Assembly (NCBI GenBank): GCA_963665005.2
Contig: CAXXTQ010000001.1
Span: 744,001 to 808,000, forward strand
Length of the DNA: 64,000 bases
Source of the DNA: G963665005 sp963665005
GTDB lineage: Bacteria > Bacillota > Clostridia > Christensenellales > SZUA-584
Direction of reading: 5' to 3'
Position 1 is the stretch's first letter, and each line of letters opens with the position of its first letter. Position numbers and translations under genes: made by a program. Positions 16,929-24,565 of this stretch are shown one piece after another. The notes under the pieces are model-generated. The model saw only the letters and a program-made list of their open reading frames with translations. It was not told the origin of the DNA and made no database searches.

Positions 16929-17099
16929 TTGTCTGCTCCGGAGACCCGGCACACCCATCTTACGCTTGTTAGCCCAGTTTTTGTACTCAGCAAGCTATAA
17001 AGTCTTAATCCTTTACTTGCCGGATCTCCTGCAGACACGTCCCAGTTTTGATCGAATATTATTTATATCGTCACATCTATGAAGAATCGATCAATTCCA
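16929..17099 (-). ncRNA. Structured RNA element, copy 1
   Basis: On the minus strand about 170 bases fold into five helices that recur in copy 2. These are an outer helix (17031-17037 with 16930-16936), an adjoining 11-bp helix (17019-17029 with 16940-16950, one G-U), an inner GCTTG/CAAGC helix, a hairpin TAAAG/CTTTA with an 8-base loop (16998-17015) and an upstream TTGATCGA/TCGATCAA helix (17048-17055 with 17087-17094). It ends 105 bases before the DUF1836 start. It may be a 5'-UTR riboregulator or a free-standing RNA. I could not match it by memory to a named family. Confidence 0.7.
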
Positions 17100-17234
17100 C
17101 TGCTTTAATCTTGATTTATGTTTTTTCTTTTCTGATTATAATGATTAGATTGCAGTAAAACTTTTATCATCAATAAAAATATGCGAAAACACTTAACTAC
17201 TCCTTTTGTTGCACATCTTCAATAAACCAAAGTT

Positions 17235-17606
17235 CTATTCTTTTATCTTTGGCTGCTTTTTTCCGCAATTATAGCAAAAGGCTATATCCAAAGCTAAATC
17301 TGTACCGCATTTTGAACACTTTTTTATACCCTTGGCATATAGAATTTCTACCTTTAGCTCTTCAATCTTAGATTCTGCCGCTTTAATTTTCTCGCATTTT
17401 TCAGTATTTGAGTTCACTTTTCCGCCAGACAAAAACGAATCATAAACCGCTTGCCCAATAGAATATTTCAGCTTTTCTATTTCAACTTTTTTATCATTCA
17501 TTTCTTTGTTGAACTTTACTATTGAGGACACCTCATCTGTTTTGTCCTTTACTGCCTTGCCCATATTTTGCATACCGGACTTAACCTTTTCTAAAAAATT
17601 AGCCAT
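17235..17606 (-). CDS. Coiled-coil protein with C-terminal zinc ribbon
   Basis: This 123-residue protein has a helical, charged N-terminus (about 1-85) and ends with a zinc ribbon of two CxxC knuckles (CSKCG and CYNCG). No catalytic residues are evident. The start follows GGGAGG. It lies between the two RNA copies with small stress-type genes, which suggests but does not prove a stress or envelope role. Zinc-ribbon plus coiled-coil proteins often act as adaptors. Confidence 0.75.
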   Translation of the reverse strand: MANFLEKVKSGMQNMGKAVKDKTDEVSSIVKFNKEMNDKKVEIEKLKYSIGQAVYDSFLSGGKVNSNTEKCEKIKAAESKIEELKVEILYAKGIKKCSKCGTDLALDIAFCYNCGKKQPKIKE

Positions 17607-17699
17607 TATATTTTCCTCCCTTTTATTAAATCACAATTTGTCGCTGAACTGTACTCAAGCATTAAAGTTGTTATAATAAATTTTCTTCAGTCCCAAATT

Positions 17700-18335
17700 T
17701 TACTTTCTATTTCTAAACCCGGCGAACCAGTTTTTAATCCGACTTGGAATAGTCTGTTTGTTTTTATCGTTTTCTTTTACCAGCTTATCGTTAGTCTTTT
17801 TAAGCGGTTCTATCTCTTTTTTCTGCTGAGCATTAATCTCTTTCTGAGCTTCGTTTTCTTCTTTCTGATTTTCTAAATTAATTTGCTTTTGATGACTGGT
17901 GTCTTTCCTTTGCTGTGCATTCTCTTCACGCAGATTCTCGTAGTCTTTTCTCAACAGGTCGAAGCTTGCTTTCATTTGCTGTATATAATCTTCTCTTAAC
18001 TTTCTGTTTTCTTCCCGTACCTGTTCGTAGTCTCTTCTCTGCAGGTCAAAATATCCTTGCATTTGTTGTTTGTTCTCTGTGCGTAGAAGCTCATAATCTT
18101 TTCTCTGCTGCTCAAAGTTTATCTGCATTTGTTTGCTGCTTAGCTTTTCCCCTCGGCTATTCCCGCTTCGCTGCAATCCGAAAACCCCTATCAACAAGAC
18201 CAGAACGCCAAGAATAATCTCTCCTATATTCACGTAGATCTGATTACTTTCGAACATCGGCATAAGCCCGGTGATACCTAAAATCCCCATGGCCAGAAAT
18301 ACCAGCCCGAGAATAACGCATGTTATTTTTGTCAT
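17700..18335 (-). CDS. Two-TM membrane protein with repeated coiled-coil tail
   Basis: The first 57 residues form two membrane helices (ITCVILGLVFLAMGILGITGL and NIGEIILGVLVLLIGVFGL), homologous to the small membrane peptides at 19252 and 20052. The cytoplasmic remainder is a long charged coiled coil with four diverged copies of a motif like FDLxRxDYExLREEN (about residues 73-140), then a Glu/Gln/Lys-rich part and a basic end. The start has AAGGAGG about 8 bases upstream. It appears to be a fusion of the local two-TM unit to a filament- or scaffold-like tail. RNA copy 2 ends about 145 bases before its start. Confidence 0.75.
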   Translation of the reverse strand: MTKITCVILGLVFLAMGILGITGLMPMFESNQIYVNIGEIILGVLVLLIGVFGLQRSGNSRGEKLSSKQMQINFEQQRKDYELLRTENKQQMQGYFDLQRRDYEQVREENRKLREDYIQQMKASFDLLRKDYENLREENAQQRKDTSHQKQINLENQKEENEAQKEINAQQKKEIEPLKKTNDKLVKENDKNKQTIPSRIKNWFAGFRNRK

Positions 18336-18480
18336 TGTTGGTTCCTCCTTATTATCCGCTTTTCATATAACTTGATTCTTGAACGGAAAGCACAGCTCCA
18401 TATCTATCTTCCTATTCTAGATAAAAAACTTATCTGCTAAAATATACTCCAATTCGAACTTTTAAAATCTCGAAAAACTA

Positions 18481-18646
18481 TTGCCTGCCATGGAGACCCG
18501 GCACCCCAATTTTAAGCTTGTTTATCCAGTCTTATTACACAGCAAGCTTTACGGTTTTATACCCGTACCGGATCTCCTGCAGACACATTCCTGTTTTGAC
18601 CGAATATTATATATGTCGTCATATCTATGAAGAATCGATCAATTCT
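18481..18646 (-). ncRNA. Structured RNA element, copy 2
   Basis: This diverged copy of the 16929-17099 element keeps the same order of helices: outer helix 18579-18585 with 18482-18488 (one G-U), 11-bp helix 18567-18577 with 18492-18502, AAGCTTG/CAAGCTT, hairpin TACGG/CCGTA with an 8-base loop (18550-18567) and TTGACCGA/TCGATCAA. The hairpin stem differs from copy 1 at two base pairs, both compensated. It lies upstream of the coiled-coil membrane gene on the minus strand. Confidence 0.7.
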
Positions 18647-18704
18647 ACCGCATAATCTTTATCTTCACCGTTGTTATTATCTTAAAAGCGTTAATCCCTT
18701 TTAA

Positions 18705-18857
18705 TTAGAAAACAATACCCAAGATTAACAGCACGACAACTGCAAGTATCAACAGCGGTCCTATTACTGCAAAAATAATTCTGATCCCGAAAGCCAGCGT
18801 TTTAAAAAACAACGGCAATAAAAGCAGTACACCAATTACTAATAGCGCCCAAATCAT
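18705..18857 (-). CDS. Small hydrophobic membrane protein (50 residues)
   Basis: An ATG with AGGTAGGTG upstream opens 50 almost entirely hydrophobic residues with two membrane spans (IWALLVIGVLLLLPLFF and IFAVIGPLLILAVVVLLILG) separated by a short KTLAFGIR loop. No domain is recognised. It belongs to the run of tiny membrane or stress genes on this strand, with the second RNA element following it. Confidence 0.65.
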   Translation of the reverse strand: MIWALLVIGVLLLLPLFFKTLAFGIRIIFAVIGPLLILAVVVLLILGIVF

Positions 18858-18954
18858 TTTTTCACCTACCTTACAATTTTTTTATGTCCTTTTCAGATAA
18901 TAGGAAGCTGTGGTCTATCAATATATACCTGCTTTAAGTGTAATACTTCAGAGC

Positions 18955-19158
18955 TCAATAAATCTTGTCTTTAAGCTCCTTAGCTTTTTCCTCTACATTG
19001 TCTTTAAATCTTTCCGCCTTTTCTTCCGTGTTGTCTTTAACATCCTCGGCTTTTTCTTTAACATCATCCAGCTTTTCTTCCATGTTATTCTTTGTGTTTT
19101 TTCCTTTTACCCTGGCTTCTTTGGTGAACTTGTTTTTCTTATCCTTAAAATTTTTCAT
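18955..19158 (-). CDS. LEA/CsbD-like hydrophilic repeat protein
   Basis: The 67-residue protein is highly charged, without Cys or Trp, and built from 11-residue-type amphipathic repeats (KLDDVKEKAEDVKD, NTEEKAERFKD, NVEEKAKELKD). This is typical of LEA-like or CsbD/YtxH-type general stress proteins thought to protect membranes or proteins. The start follows GAAGGAAGGG. It sits with other small envelope or stress genes; regulation by a general stress signal is inferred only from the company. Confidence 0.75.
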   Translation of the reverse strand: MKNFKDKKNKFTKEARVKGKNTKNNMEEKLDDVKEKAEDVKDNTEEKAERFKDNVEEKAKELKDKIY

Positions 19159-19251
19159 AGAATCCCTTCCTTCATTTGATTCGTTTTCACAACGGAACCG
19201 AAAATAATGCTCTTGACAATATTTATACTTGCCTGTTTTGCAGAAGGCTGA

Positions 19252-19422
19252 TTAAAACTTCTTTGCGAATACGCCGGCTAAGACACCCAATCCTCCAAGA
19301 ACGATCTCAACTATATTTATATAGCTGGGATTGCTTGTAAACATTGAAACTATGCCTGTGATCCCTAGTATTCCCAGTGCAAGGAAAGCCAGTCCAAGAA
19401 TAAAGCACATTGTTCTCACCAT
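19252..19422 (-). CDS. Small two-TM membrane protein (56 residues)
   Basis: A start with AAAGGAGG 8 bases upstream opens a protein whose two membrane spans (CFILGLAFLALGILGITGI and NIVEIVLGGLGVLAGVF) closely match the N-terminus of the 17700-18335 protein, including LGILGITG and the SNP/SNQ-YxNI junction. It is therefore a paralogue of that membrane unit without the coiled-coil tail. Function is unknown; small duplicated membrane proteins like this often accompany envelope-stress genes. Confidence 0.75.
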   Translation of the reverse strand: MVRTMCFILGLAFLALGILGITGIVSMFTSNPSYINIVEIVLGGLGVLAGVFAKKF

Positions 19423-19465
19423 AAGAATTACCTCCTTTTTTAATTATTGCTCAAAAACAAACCAG

Positions 19466-19726
19466 TTACATAATTTGATATTTGCCAAAGATATGCCTGC
19501 TGTAATATTCGTTTTTGTCCTGCGCATTTTCCAATTGCTGATAAACATCATCTGAAACGCTGCAATAATCCTGATTAGTTCCGCTGCGAAAATCAACGTG
19601 CAGCAATCCTTTTTCTGCATTATATTTATATGATACTATTCTTTTCGGAAAGATTGCCCCGATTTTCATTCTCCCAACAGTTCTTAGCCATTGTCCCCTC
19701 TGGGAAAAAATTGAACTATTATTCAT
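19466..19726 (-). CDS. KTSC-domain protein
   Basis: The 86-residue protein carries the small beta-strand KTSC pattern: IVSYKYNAEKGLLHVDFRSG, then YCSVSDDVYQQL and YYSRHIFGKY at the end. KTSC domains occur alone or fused to nucleases and tRNA-synthetase-like proteins; the role of single-domain forms is unknown. The ATG at 19726 has AAAAGGAG about 9 bases upstream. An internal Met at residue 20 is a less supported start. Confidence 0.75.
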   Translation of the reverse strand: MNNSSIFSQRGQWLRTVGRMKIGAIFPKRIVSYKYNAEKGLLHVDFRSGTNQDYCSVSDDVYQQLENAQDKNEYYSRHIFGKYQIM

Positions 19727-19825
19727 ATTCCCAACTCCTTTTAGTCTTCACTCTTTCATTTGAGTTTCTGCCTTGCGCAGCTTTTTACAGGTGTTCAATA
19801 GGCTTTTAAAACTTAAATGCAGATA

Positions 19826-19989
19826 CTATTTTATTTTCCCAAGTACAAGAAGTAGTCCTACGGCTCCTAAAACAACTTCGATAATCATCAGTATCAAGTT
19901 CGCCTTAAAAAACCGATTCTAATTAAACCAAGTCCACCTATAACGAGAAATGCAATGCTGAACATCAACAGCGAATGCTTTTTAATTAG
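19826..19989 (-). pseudogene. Broken copy of the two-TM membrane peptide
   Basis: One frame encodes a first membrane span (MFSIAFLVIGGLGLIRIGFL) and then hits TGA. The next frame continues NLILMIIEVVLGAVGLLLVLGK to a TAG. Joined, they reproduce the pattern of the 20052 and 19252 proteins (IxEIxxGxxGL in the second span). The break lies in a run of T before AAGG. A ribosome-like AAGGCGGG is present but no clear start codon follows at the right distance. Confidence 0.6.
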
Positions 19990-20051
19990 ATATACCCGCC
20001 TTTCTTAACAGTAACTAATTAATGTTTCAACACTGAGGGTGCAATTCACAT

Positions 20052-20240
20052 TCACATTTTACCATTCTGATGTGTTGCGCCACGAAAAGCTATGATCAAT
20101 CCGCCAATACCAATTATGATTTCTATTATTTCCAGTCCACTGCTCGAATCAAAAAAGTTCACGTTGGCAATACCCAGTACTCCGATTGCAAGTATAATGA
20201 TGCTTAAAGCAAGTAATGCTATATACTTAATATTCTTCAT
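20052..20240 (-). CDS. Small two-TM membrane protein (62 residues)
   Basis: Two membrane spans (YIALLALSIIILAIGVLGIANV and IIEIIIGIGGLIIAF) are joined by a short polar loop with DSSSG. It is a paralogue of the 19252 protein and of the N-terminus of the 17700-18335 protein. The start has GGAGAGGGGAG upstream. No function is known; its value is as a member of the local gene family. Confidence 0.75.
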   Translation of the reverse strand: MKNIKYIALLALSIIILAIGVLGIANVNFFDSSSGLEIIEIIIGIGGLIIAFRGATHQNGKM

Positions 20241-20606
20241 AATTCGTCTCCCCTCTCCTTATGTAGTATTTAAATCCTTATCTTTAACTTTTAAATAGAA
20301 ATCTTTTAGAAATAATCAACTAATATAATTTGATGTTTTTTCTACACTTCATTTCTATCCTTTTTAGTTATACTATTTAGTATTACTATTTTGTCACACC
20401 TTTATGTTACTCCTGTATGTTCAATATGTCAACATCTGCAGTTTTTTTATTATTTGTGAATATGAAATATAACAGCCACCTTATGCTAAAAGATTGCCAG
20501 TAAAAAGAAATGATATTATAATTTTATCAATTGTTAATAAACATAGGTTAGCAAAACACAAAAAATATGTACAGCATTTAACATATTGAACACGGAAGGC
20601 GAAATC
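20241..20606. other. Divergent intergenic region
   Basis: This AT-rich gap separates the minus-strand small genes from the plus-strand DUF3784 pseudogene. Promoters for both are expected here, but I see no pair of hexamers good enough to call, and no hairpin or repeat. Confidence 0.4.
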
Positions 20607-20997
20607 ATGATATATTTTGTATCGGCAGCACTATTGTTTATTATTGGGTGGTTCGTAAAGTATAAAAAAAACAACATGGCTGATCTCCGGTTACAATACG
20701 GCTAGTAAAGAAAAAAAGGAAACGTACGATGTAGATAAGCTCACTCGACTCGTTGGTAATTTTATATTTGTTCTCGCCATCATATTCGTCATGATGGCAG
20801 TTGCCACTATTATTGTTGGCGGATATACGGATGTTGTAACATATATTGGCTTCGGTGTTCTTGCTGTCACAATAATAATTGGAATCGTTTTTTTAAACTC
20901 AGGCGGGCGAGTAAAAAAGACAGATAAAAGAAAACTAGATATTTATTTTAATTCCATATTTTATATAGTAAAATGGTGGTATTCGACTTTTATCTAA
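20607..20997 (+). pseudogene. DUF3784 membrane protein, frameshifted in an A8 run
   Basis: The first frame gives MIYFVSAALLFIIGWFVKYKK and then ends at TAG. Skipping one base in the eight-A run at 20664-20671 restores TTWLISGYNTASKEKKETYD, a transmembrane pair and GGRVKKTDK to the stop at 20997. WLISGYNTxS is the DUF3784 hallmark, so the combined frame is the true protein (about 130 residues). A single extra A could be a mutation, a phase-variable tract or a sequencing error. Confidence 0.75.
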
Positions 20998-21021
20998 GAG
21001 AAATAAGCAGGAATCGGGGTG

Positions 21022-21069
21022 AAGACGGTAGCGGTACATGATAAAAATCATACCCCTGCTACCGTCTTA
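21022..21069. terminator. Long hairpin after the DUF3784 gene
   Basis: AAGACGGTAGC at 21022-21032 pairs perfectly with GCTACCGTCTT at 21058-21068, and ATGAT/ATCAT continues the stem inside around AAAA. It lies between the convergent DUF3784 pseudogene and the 21104 gene and could terminate both. Confidence 0.7.
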
Positions 21070-21103
21070 TTTAAGTTAAATCAACTAATGTTAACTACAA
21101 TAT

Positions 21104-21277
21104 TTATTTTGAGCCTTTTCCAAACAGTAGTAATAGACCGGCGACTATCGCTAAAATAGCTAGAATAATCGTGATAATAGAGATTCCAATTGCTGGTATA
21201 AAATACACAAGTCCAGTTGCAATTAGCCAGATGCCCAATAGAATCATTCCAAATTTTTTAGTAAATATCTTTTTCAT
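21104..21277 (-). CDS. Small two-TM membrane protein (57 residues)
   Basis: The ATG has GGAGG about 8 bases upstream. After a basic MKKIFTKKFG start there are two membrane spans (MILLGIWLIATGLVYFI and IITIILAILAIVAGLLLLFG) and a GKGSK end. It resembles the other two-TM peptides in this region in size and layout but is more distant in sequence. Function is unknown. Confidence 0.7.
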   Translation of the reverse strand: MKKIFTKKFGMILLGIWLIATGLVYFIPAIGISIITIILAILAIVAGLLLLFGKGSK

Positions 21278-21462
21278 GGTGGTGCCTCCTTCCTATAACA
21301 TAATGGCAACACATTAATTTAACAATTATTCTCGTTATAATATATATATTTCGATTATTAAATGGTTTCTCCTTTAAAAGGCAAATTTAATTTGATAGTA
21401 AAAATACATAAAATTTCAAACTTATTTCCAATTACCTTTCAATTAAGTTAAATCACATGATA

Positions 21463-21612
21463 TTAAAGTGGCCTACCCCACATCAGTGTTTTTACCCCTA
21501 ACAGTAGGAGAAATAAAAACTGACCCCACCCAACAGATTTGATCTGAATTGATAAAATATTAGCTAAGCTACCAAAGATTACTGCAAGATTCTTTTTGTA
21601 CCTTGTTTTCAT
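21463..21612 (-). CDS. Possible 49-residue single-TM peptide
   Basis: An ATG preceded by GGAGAAAG opens MKTRYKKNLAVIFGSLANIL and continues through a hydrophobic segment (FLFLLLLGV) to TAA. It has a basic N-terminus and one possible membrane span, but no family is recognised. A longer in-frame extension upstream runs through a terminator-like hairpin and is rejected. Confidence 0.35.
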   Translation of the reverse strand: MKTRYKKNLAVIFGSLANILSIQIKSVGWGQFLFLLLLGVKTLMWGRPL

Positions 21613-21633
21613 GGTCTCTTTCTCCGCCAAAAT

Positions 21634-21661
21634 AAAAAACACCCCTTGTGGGTGCTTTTTA
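21634..21661. terminator. Terminator-like hairpin
   Basis: CACCC and GGGTG form a stem around CTTGT with A-rich and T-rich arms on the two sides (AAAAAA, TTTTT). It could function on either strand. Confidence 0.5.
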
Positions 21662-21907
21662 TTTTGATTTGCATGGAAAAAGTAAGGACTCGACCGCGAA
21701 GCGTTTGCAAAGCAATATATTGTGATTGGGTTTCGGCGACGTAAATACATATCAAAGCATCGGTTCGAATCTTGAAAATTTGTTTACGAAGCATTTGTGA
21801 TGTGCAGTATGTTTTATGGTATATAATATGGCAGCAATCAAAAAAGAATTTAAATTAAAATGTTTACATCTTACTTATATTAACTTATAATAATAAAGAT
21901 ATTTTAT

Positions 21908-21983
21908 GGGGCATTGGCTCAGTTGGTAGAGCGCTGCGTTCGCAATGCAGAGGCCAGCGGTTCGAATCCGCTATGCTCCACCA
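21908..21983 (+). tRNA. tRNA-Ala(CGC)
   Basis: This is a complete cloverleaf. The acceptor GGGGCAT pairs with ATGCTCC (one G-U), the D arm is GCTC/GAGC, and the anticodon stem CTGCG/TGCAG carries loop TTCGCAA, giving anticodon CGC (reads GCG, Ala). The T arm is AGCGG TTCGAAT CCGCT and CCA is encoded. No other tRNA or integrase is adjacent. Confidence 0.95.
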
Positions 21984-22166
21984 GGTAAAAGGAGACAGTT
22001 TGTAATTGACTGACTTCTTTTTTTTATAAGTATGATCTTGTCCATAGCTAAAAACTTACGTTCGCTAAGTTATTAAAAAAAATCTTTATACTATTTATAC
22101 AGCAGTATAATGGGCATGTTAGTGGATTTACAATTTGATTGTCAGCCGTAATTTAAAAAATAATAC

Positions 22167-22208
22167 TTGCAAATTTTTATTACAATTGATATACTGTGCA
22201 CGAGCACG
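22167..22208 (+). promoter_or_regulatory. Promoter and overlapping operator of the LacI-type gene
   Basis: TTGCAA (22167-22172) and TATACT (22190-22195) are spaced by 17 bases. The palindrome GTGC-ACGA-GCAC (22196-22207) begins directly after the -10 box, over the expected transcription start. A bound repressor there would block initiation, so autoregulation is likely. The same palindrome recurs at 23301. Confidence 0.75.
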
Positions 22209-22251
22209 CAACTAACCGCATATTAACTTAACTTTCGGGGGTTCAACCAGA

Positions 22252-23283
22252 TTGGGAATAACTATAAAAAAAATAGCTGAGATTGCCGGAGTTTCCAGAG
22301 GGACAGTCGATAGGGTATTGAATAACAGACCCGGGGTTAAAGATGAAGTAAGAAAAAGGGTTTTAAGCATCTCTGAAGCGCTGGACTATGAGCCGAATAT
22401 CGCCGGCAAAGCGCTTGTTAAACAAAACAAGCCTTATAATATCGGTGTGATACTGCCTCAGGTCGGAGACGATAAGTTCTATACGGAGATTAACAGAGGA
22501 ATGGAAGCTGCCCAAAAGGAATATAAGGATTGGGGCATCAATGTAATATATGAATATAGCCGTGAATATAGTGTAGCTAATCAGATAAGCTGTATTGATA
22601 ATATTATACAAAAAGATATCTCCGCTTTAGCATTTGTACCGATAGATAATGAAGAAATAGTAAAAAAAATAAATGCACTGAATAAATCGATTATTCCGGT
22701 AACATATGTAACTGATATAGAAGGCATAAAAAAGCTGTGTTTTATTGGTATTGATGCAGAAAAGTGCGGAAGAATAGCCGGCGACCTTTTAGGTAAAATA
22801 TTAAACAACAATGAAAATATTATTCTTTTAACTACATCTAAAGAAGTTCTTGCTCAAAAACTGAAAAGAAAAGGTGTTTTGGATTCAATTAATGAATCAG
22901 AAAAAAAAATAAACATCGTAGGTGTTTATGAAATTTATGATAGGGATGATAAAGCATTCGAGAGTATCATTAAAGCTTTTAGAGAGAATGAAACTATAAA
23001 CGGAATTTATTCGGCAACCGGATTGGGTATTGGCGGGCTCGGTAAGGCGCTTAAATTAGTTGACCCCGAGAATAAAGTCCACGTTATAACATCAGACTTG
23101 ATACCCGAGACAATGGAATTGCTTCAAAAAAGAATCGTTGATTTTACGATTACGCAGCAGCCATTCAATATTGGGCACAGAACGATCAAATATATTTCGA
23201 ACTATCTGTTAAGAGGTGTTACGCCTCCAAAAAGAGTAAAGACCCGACAGGAAATACATACAATGGAAACGTACAGCGAATAA
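22252..23283 (+). CDS. LacI-family transcriptional regulator
   Basis: The 343-residue protein has a LacI helix-turn-helix (ITIKKIAEIAGVSRGTVDRVLN) at residues 3-24, a hinge region, and a periplasmic-binding-protein-like ligand domain (about 60-335). The start is TTG with GGGGGT upstream; this is the only start that keeps the HTH whole. It is the first gene of the xylose-type cluster and would respond to a pentose or related sugar, repressing the transporter and isomerase genes. The palindromes at 22196 and 23301 are its likely operators. The effector is inferred from neighbours. Confidence 0.88.
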   Translation: MGITIKKIAEIAGVSRGTVDRVLNNRPGVKDEVRKRVLSISEALDYEPNIAGKALVKQNKPYNIGVILPQVGDDKFYTEINRGMEAAQKEYKDWGINVIYEYSREYSVANQISCIDNIIQKDISALAFVPIDNEEIVKKINALNKSIIPVTYVTDIEGIKKLCFIGIDAEKCGRIAGDLLGKILNNNENIILLTTSKEVLAQKLKRKGVLDSINESEKKINIVGVYEIYDRDDKAFESIIKAFRENETINGIYSATGLGIGGLGKALKLVDPENKVHVITSDLIPETMELLQKRIVDFTITQQPFNIGHRTIKYISNYLLRGVTPPKRVKTRQEIHTMETYSE

Positions 23284-23300
23284 AAATTTTGCGCGAGACT

Positions 23301-23312
23301 GTGCACGAGCAC
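23301..23312 (+). promoter_or_regulatory. Second copy of the LacI-type operator
   Basis: The palindrome GTGC-ACGA-GCAC occurs again, in the same CTGTGCACGAGCACG context, 18 bases after the regulator stop and before the transporter genes. No clear promoter hexamers flank it, so it may act as a roadblock or serve a weak promoter further downstream. Confidence 0.7.
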
Positions 23313-23376
23313 GGAATAAGTTTTGCAGAAGATATAAATAATATGGTTTCATAAAAAAATAAGGAGGAAATATGTG

Positions 23377-24483
23377 ATGAAGAAAGTATTGTTAACAATG
23401 TTATGTCTGGTGCTGATCATGGTATTAGCGCTGACTGGCTGTGCTCAACCGTCTAACGAGCCTGCCGATTCAAAGTCGGAGGAAACTGCACAAGCTCAGG
23501 ATGCTGACGAAGAGGAAACTGCACAAGCTCAGGATGCTGACGAAAAGGAAGAGGCTCCCGAAGTTGAACTGCCTTTCGGGGGGCATGCTGAAGCAACTGC
23601 TGTTGCTGACGAGCCTTTGAGAATAGCTTTCTTGGGATGGGCAAACAACCCCTTCCATGACGAAATCACCAAGGGCGTAAATGCAGCAAGGGATTACCTG
23701 GCGCAGTTTAATACGACTGCGGAATATATTGTTATGGGTGAAGACATTACTTTAGACTTTGCTGTTGCGGCACTTGAAAACGCAATTGCCAAAGAGTATG
23801 ATGGTATTATCTGTATACCTGCATTTGATGGTACTGAGGTATATATCAACAAAGCGGTTGATGCCGGAATACCTGTTATCAATTGTGTTGCCGAAGGTTC
23901 AAAACCAAGCGAAAGGCTCTTTTTCTATGGACAAAACAGTGAGGCGGCAGGAGAACTTGCAGGCCAGTTGATAGAAGAGTATATGGGCGGCGAAGGCAAA
24001 TTAGGCGTCATTACTGGTATACTTGGAGCGACGCAGCATGAGATGAGGAAAAATGGAGCAATTGAATATGTTGAGGCAAATGCACCGGAAATCGATATCA
24101 TTGGCGTATACGAAAATAACGACAAAGCAGAGACGGCATATTCGCTGACAAAAGATATGCTGACGGCAAATCCCGATTTAAAATGTGTTTATGTAACAGC
24201 AGGCGGGCCTTTTGGCGCAGCAAAGGCAATACAGGATGAAGGGCTTACCGGCAAAGTCGCTGTTATAGGATTCGATTGGCTGCCCGATTCACTTAAATAT
24301 GTAAAAACCGGAGAAATTCAGGCATTGATTAGTCAAGACCCCTTTGGACAAGGTTTTGATACTTGCGTAATGATGCATAACTATCTTACGACGGAAGCGA
24401 TGCCGGATGTAGAAATAGTTGACGTACCGCCATTGGTTGTGACACCAGACACACTGGCAGAACTTGTTCCTGACTTTGAATAA
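23377..24483 (+). CDS. Sugar ABC transporter substrate-binding lipoprotein
   Basis: This is a 368-residue lipoprotein of the ribose/xylose-binding group (Peripla_BP_4). The signal peptide ends in the lipobox LTGC, so it is anchored outside the membrane. An acidic, low-complexity linker follows (about residues 25-62) with a 33-bp tandem duplication (EETAQAQDADE twice), then the two-lobed binding domain starting LRIAFLGWANNPFHDEI. ATG 23377 has AAGGAGG 9 bases upstream; GTG at 23374 is an alternative. It passes sugar to the permease and ATPase downstream; xylose is the best guess from xylA in the operon. Confidence 0.88.
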   Translation: MKKVLLTMLCLVLIMVLALTGCAQPSNEPADSKSEETAQAQDADEEETAQAQDADEKEEAPEVELPFGGHAEATAVADEPLRIAFLGWANNPFHDEITKGVNAARDYLAQFNTTAEYIVMGEDITLDFAVAALENAIAKEYDGIICIPAFDGTEVYINKAVDAGIPVINCVAEGSKPSERLFFYGQNSEAAGELAGQLIEEYMGGEGKLGVITGILGATQHEMRKNGAIEYVEANAPEIDIIGVYENNDKAETAYSLTKDMLTANPDLKCVYVTAGGPFGAAKAIQDEGLTGKVAVIGFDWLPDSLKYVKTGEIQALISQDPFGQGFDTCVMMHNYLTTEAMPDVEIVDVPPLVVTPDTLAELVPDFE

Positions 24484-24565
24484 TATTTGACGATGTTGGC
24501 GGGTTGCTAAACGCGCCCGCCAATAACTTTTTTACAGATCAACACGATTTTGGTGGAGGCATGGT

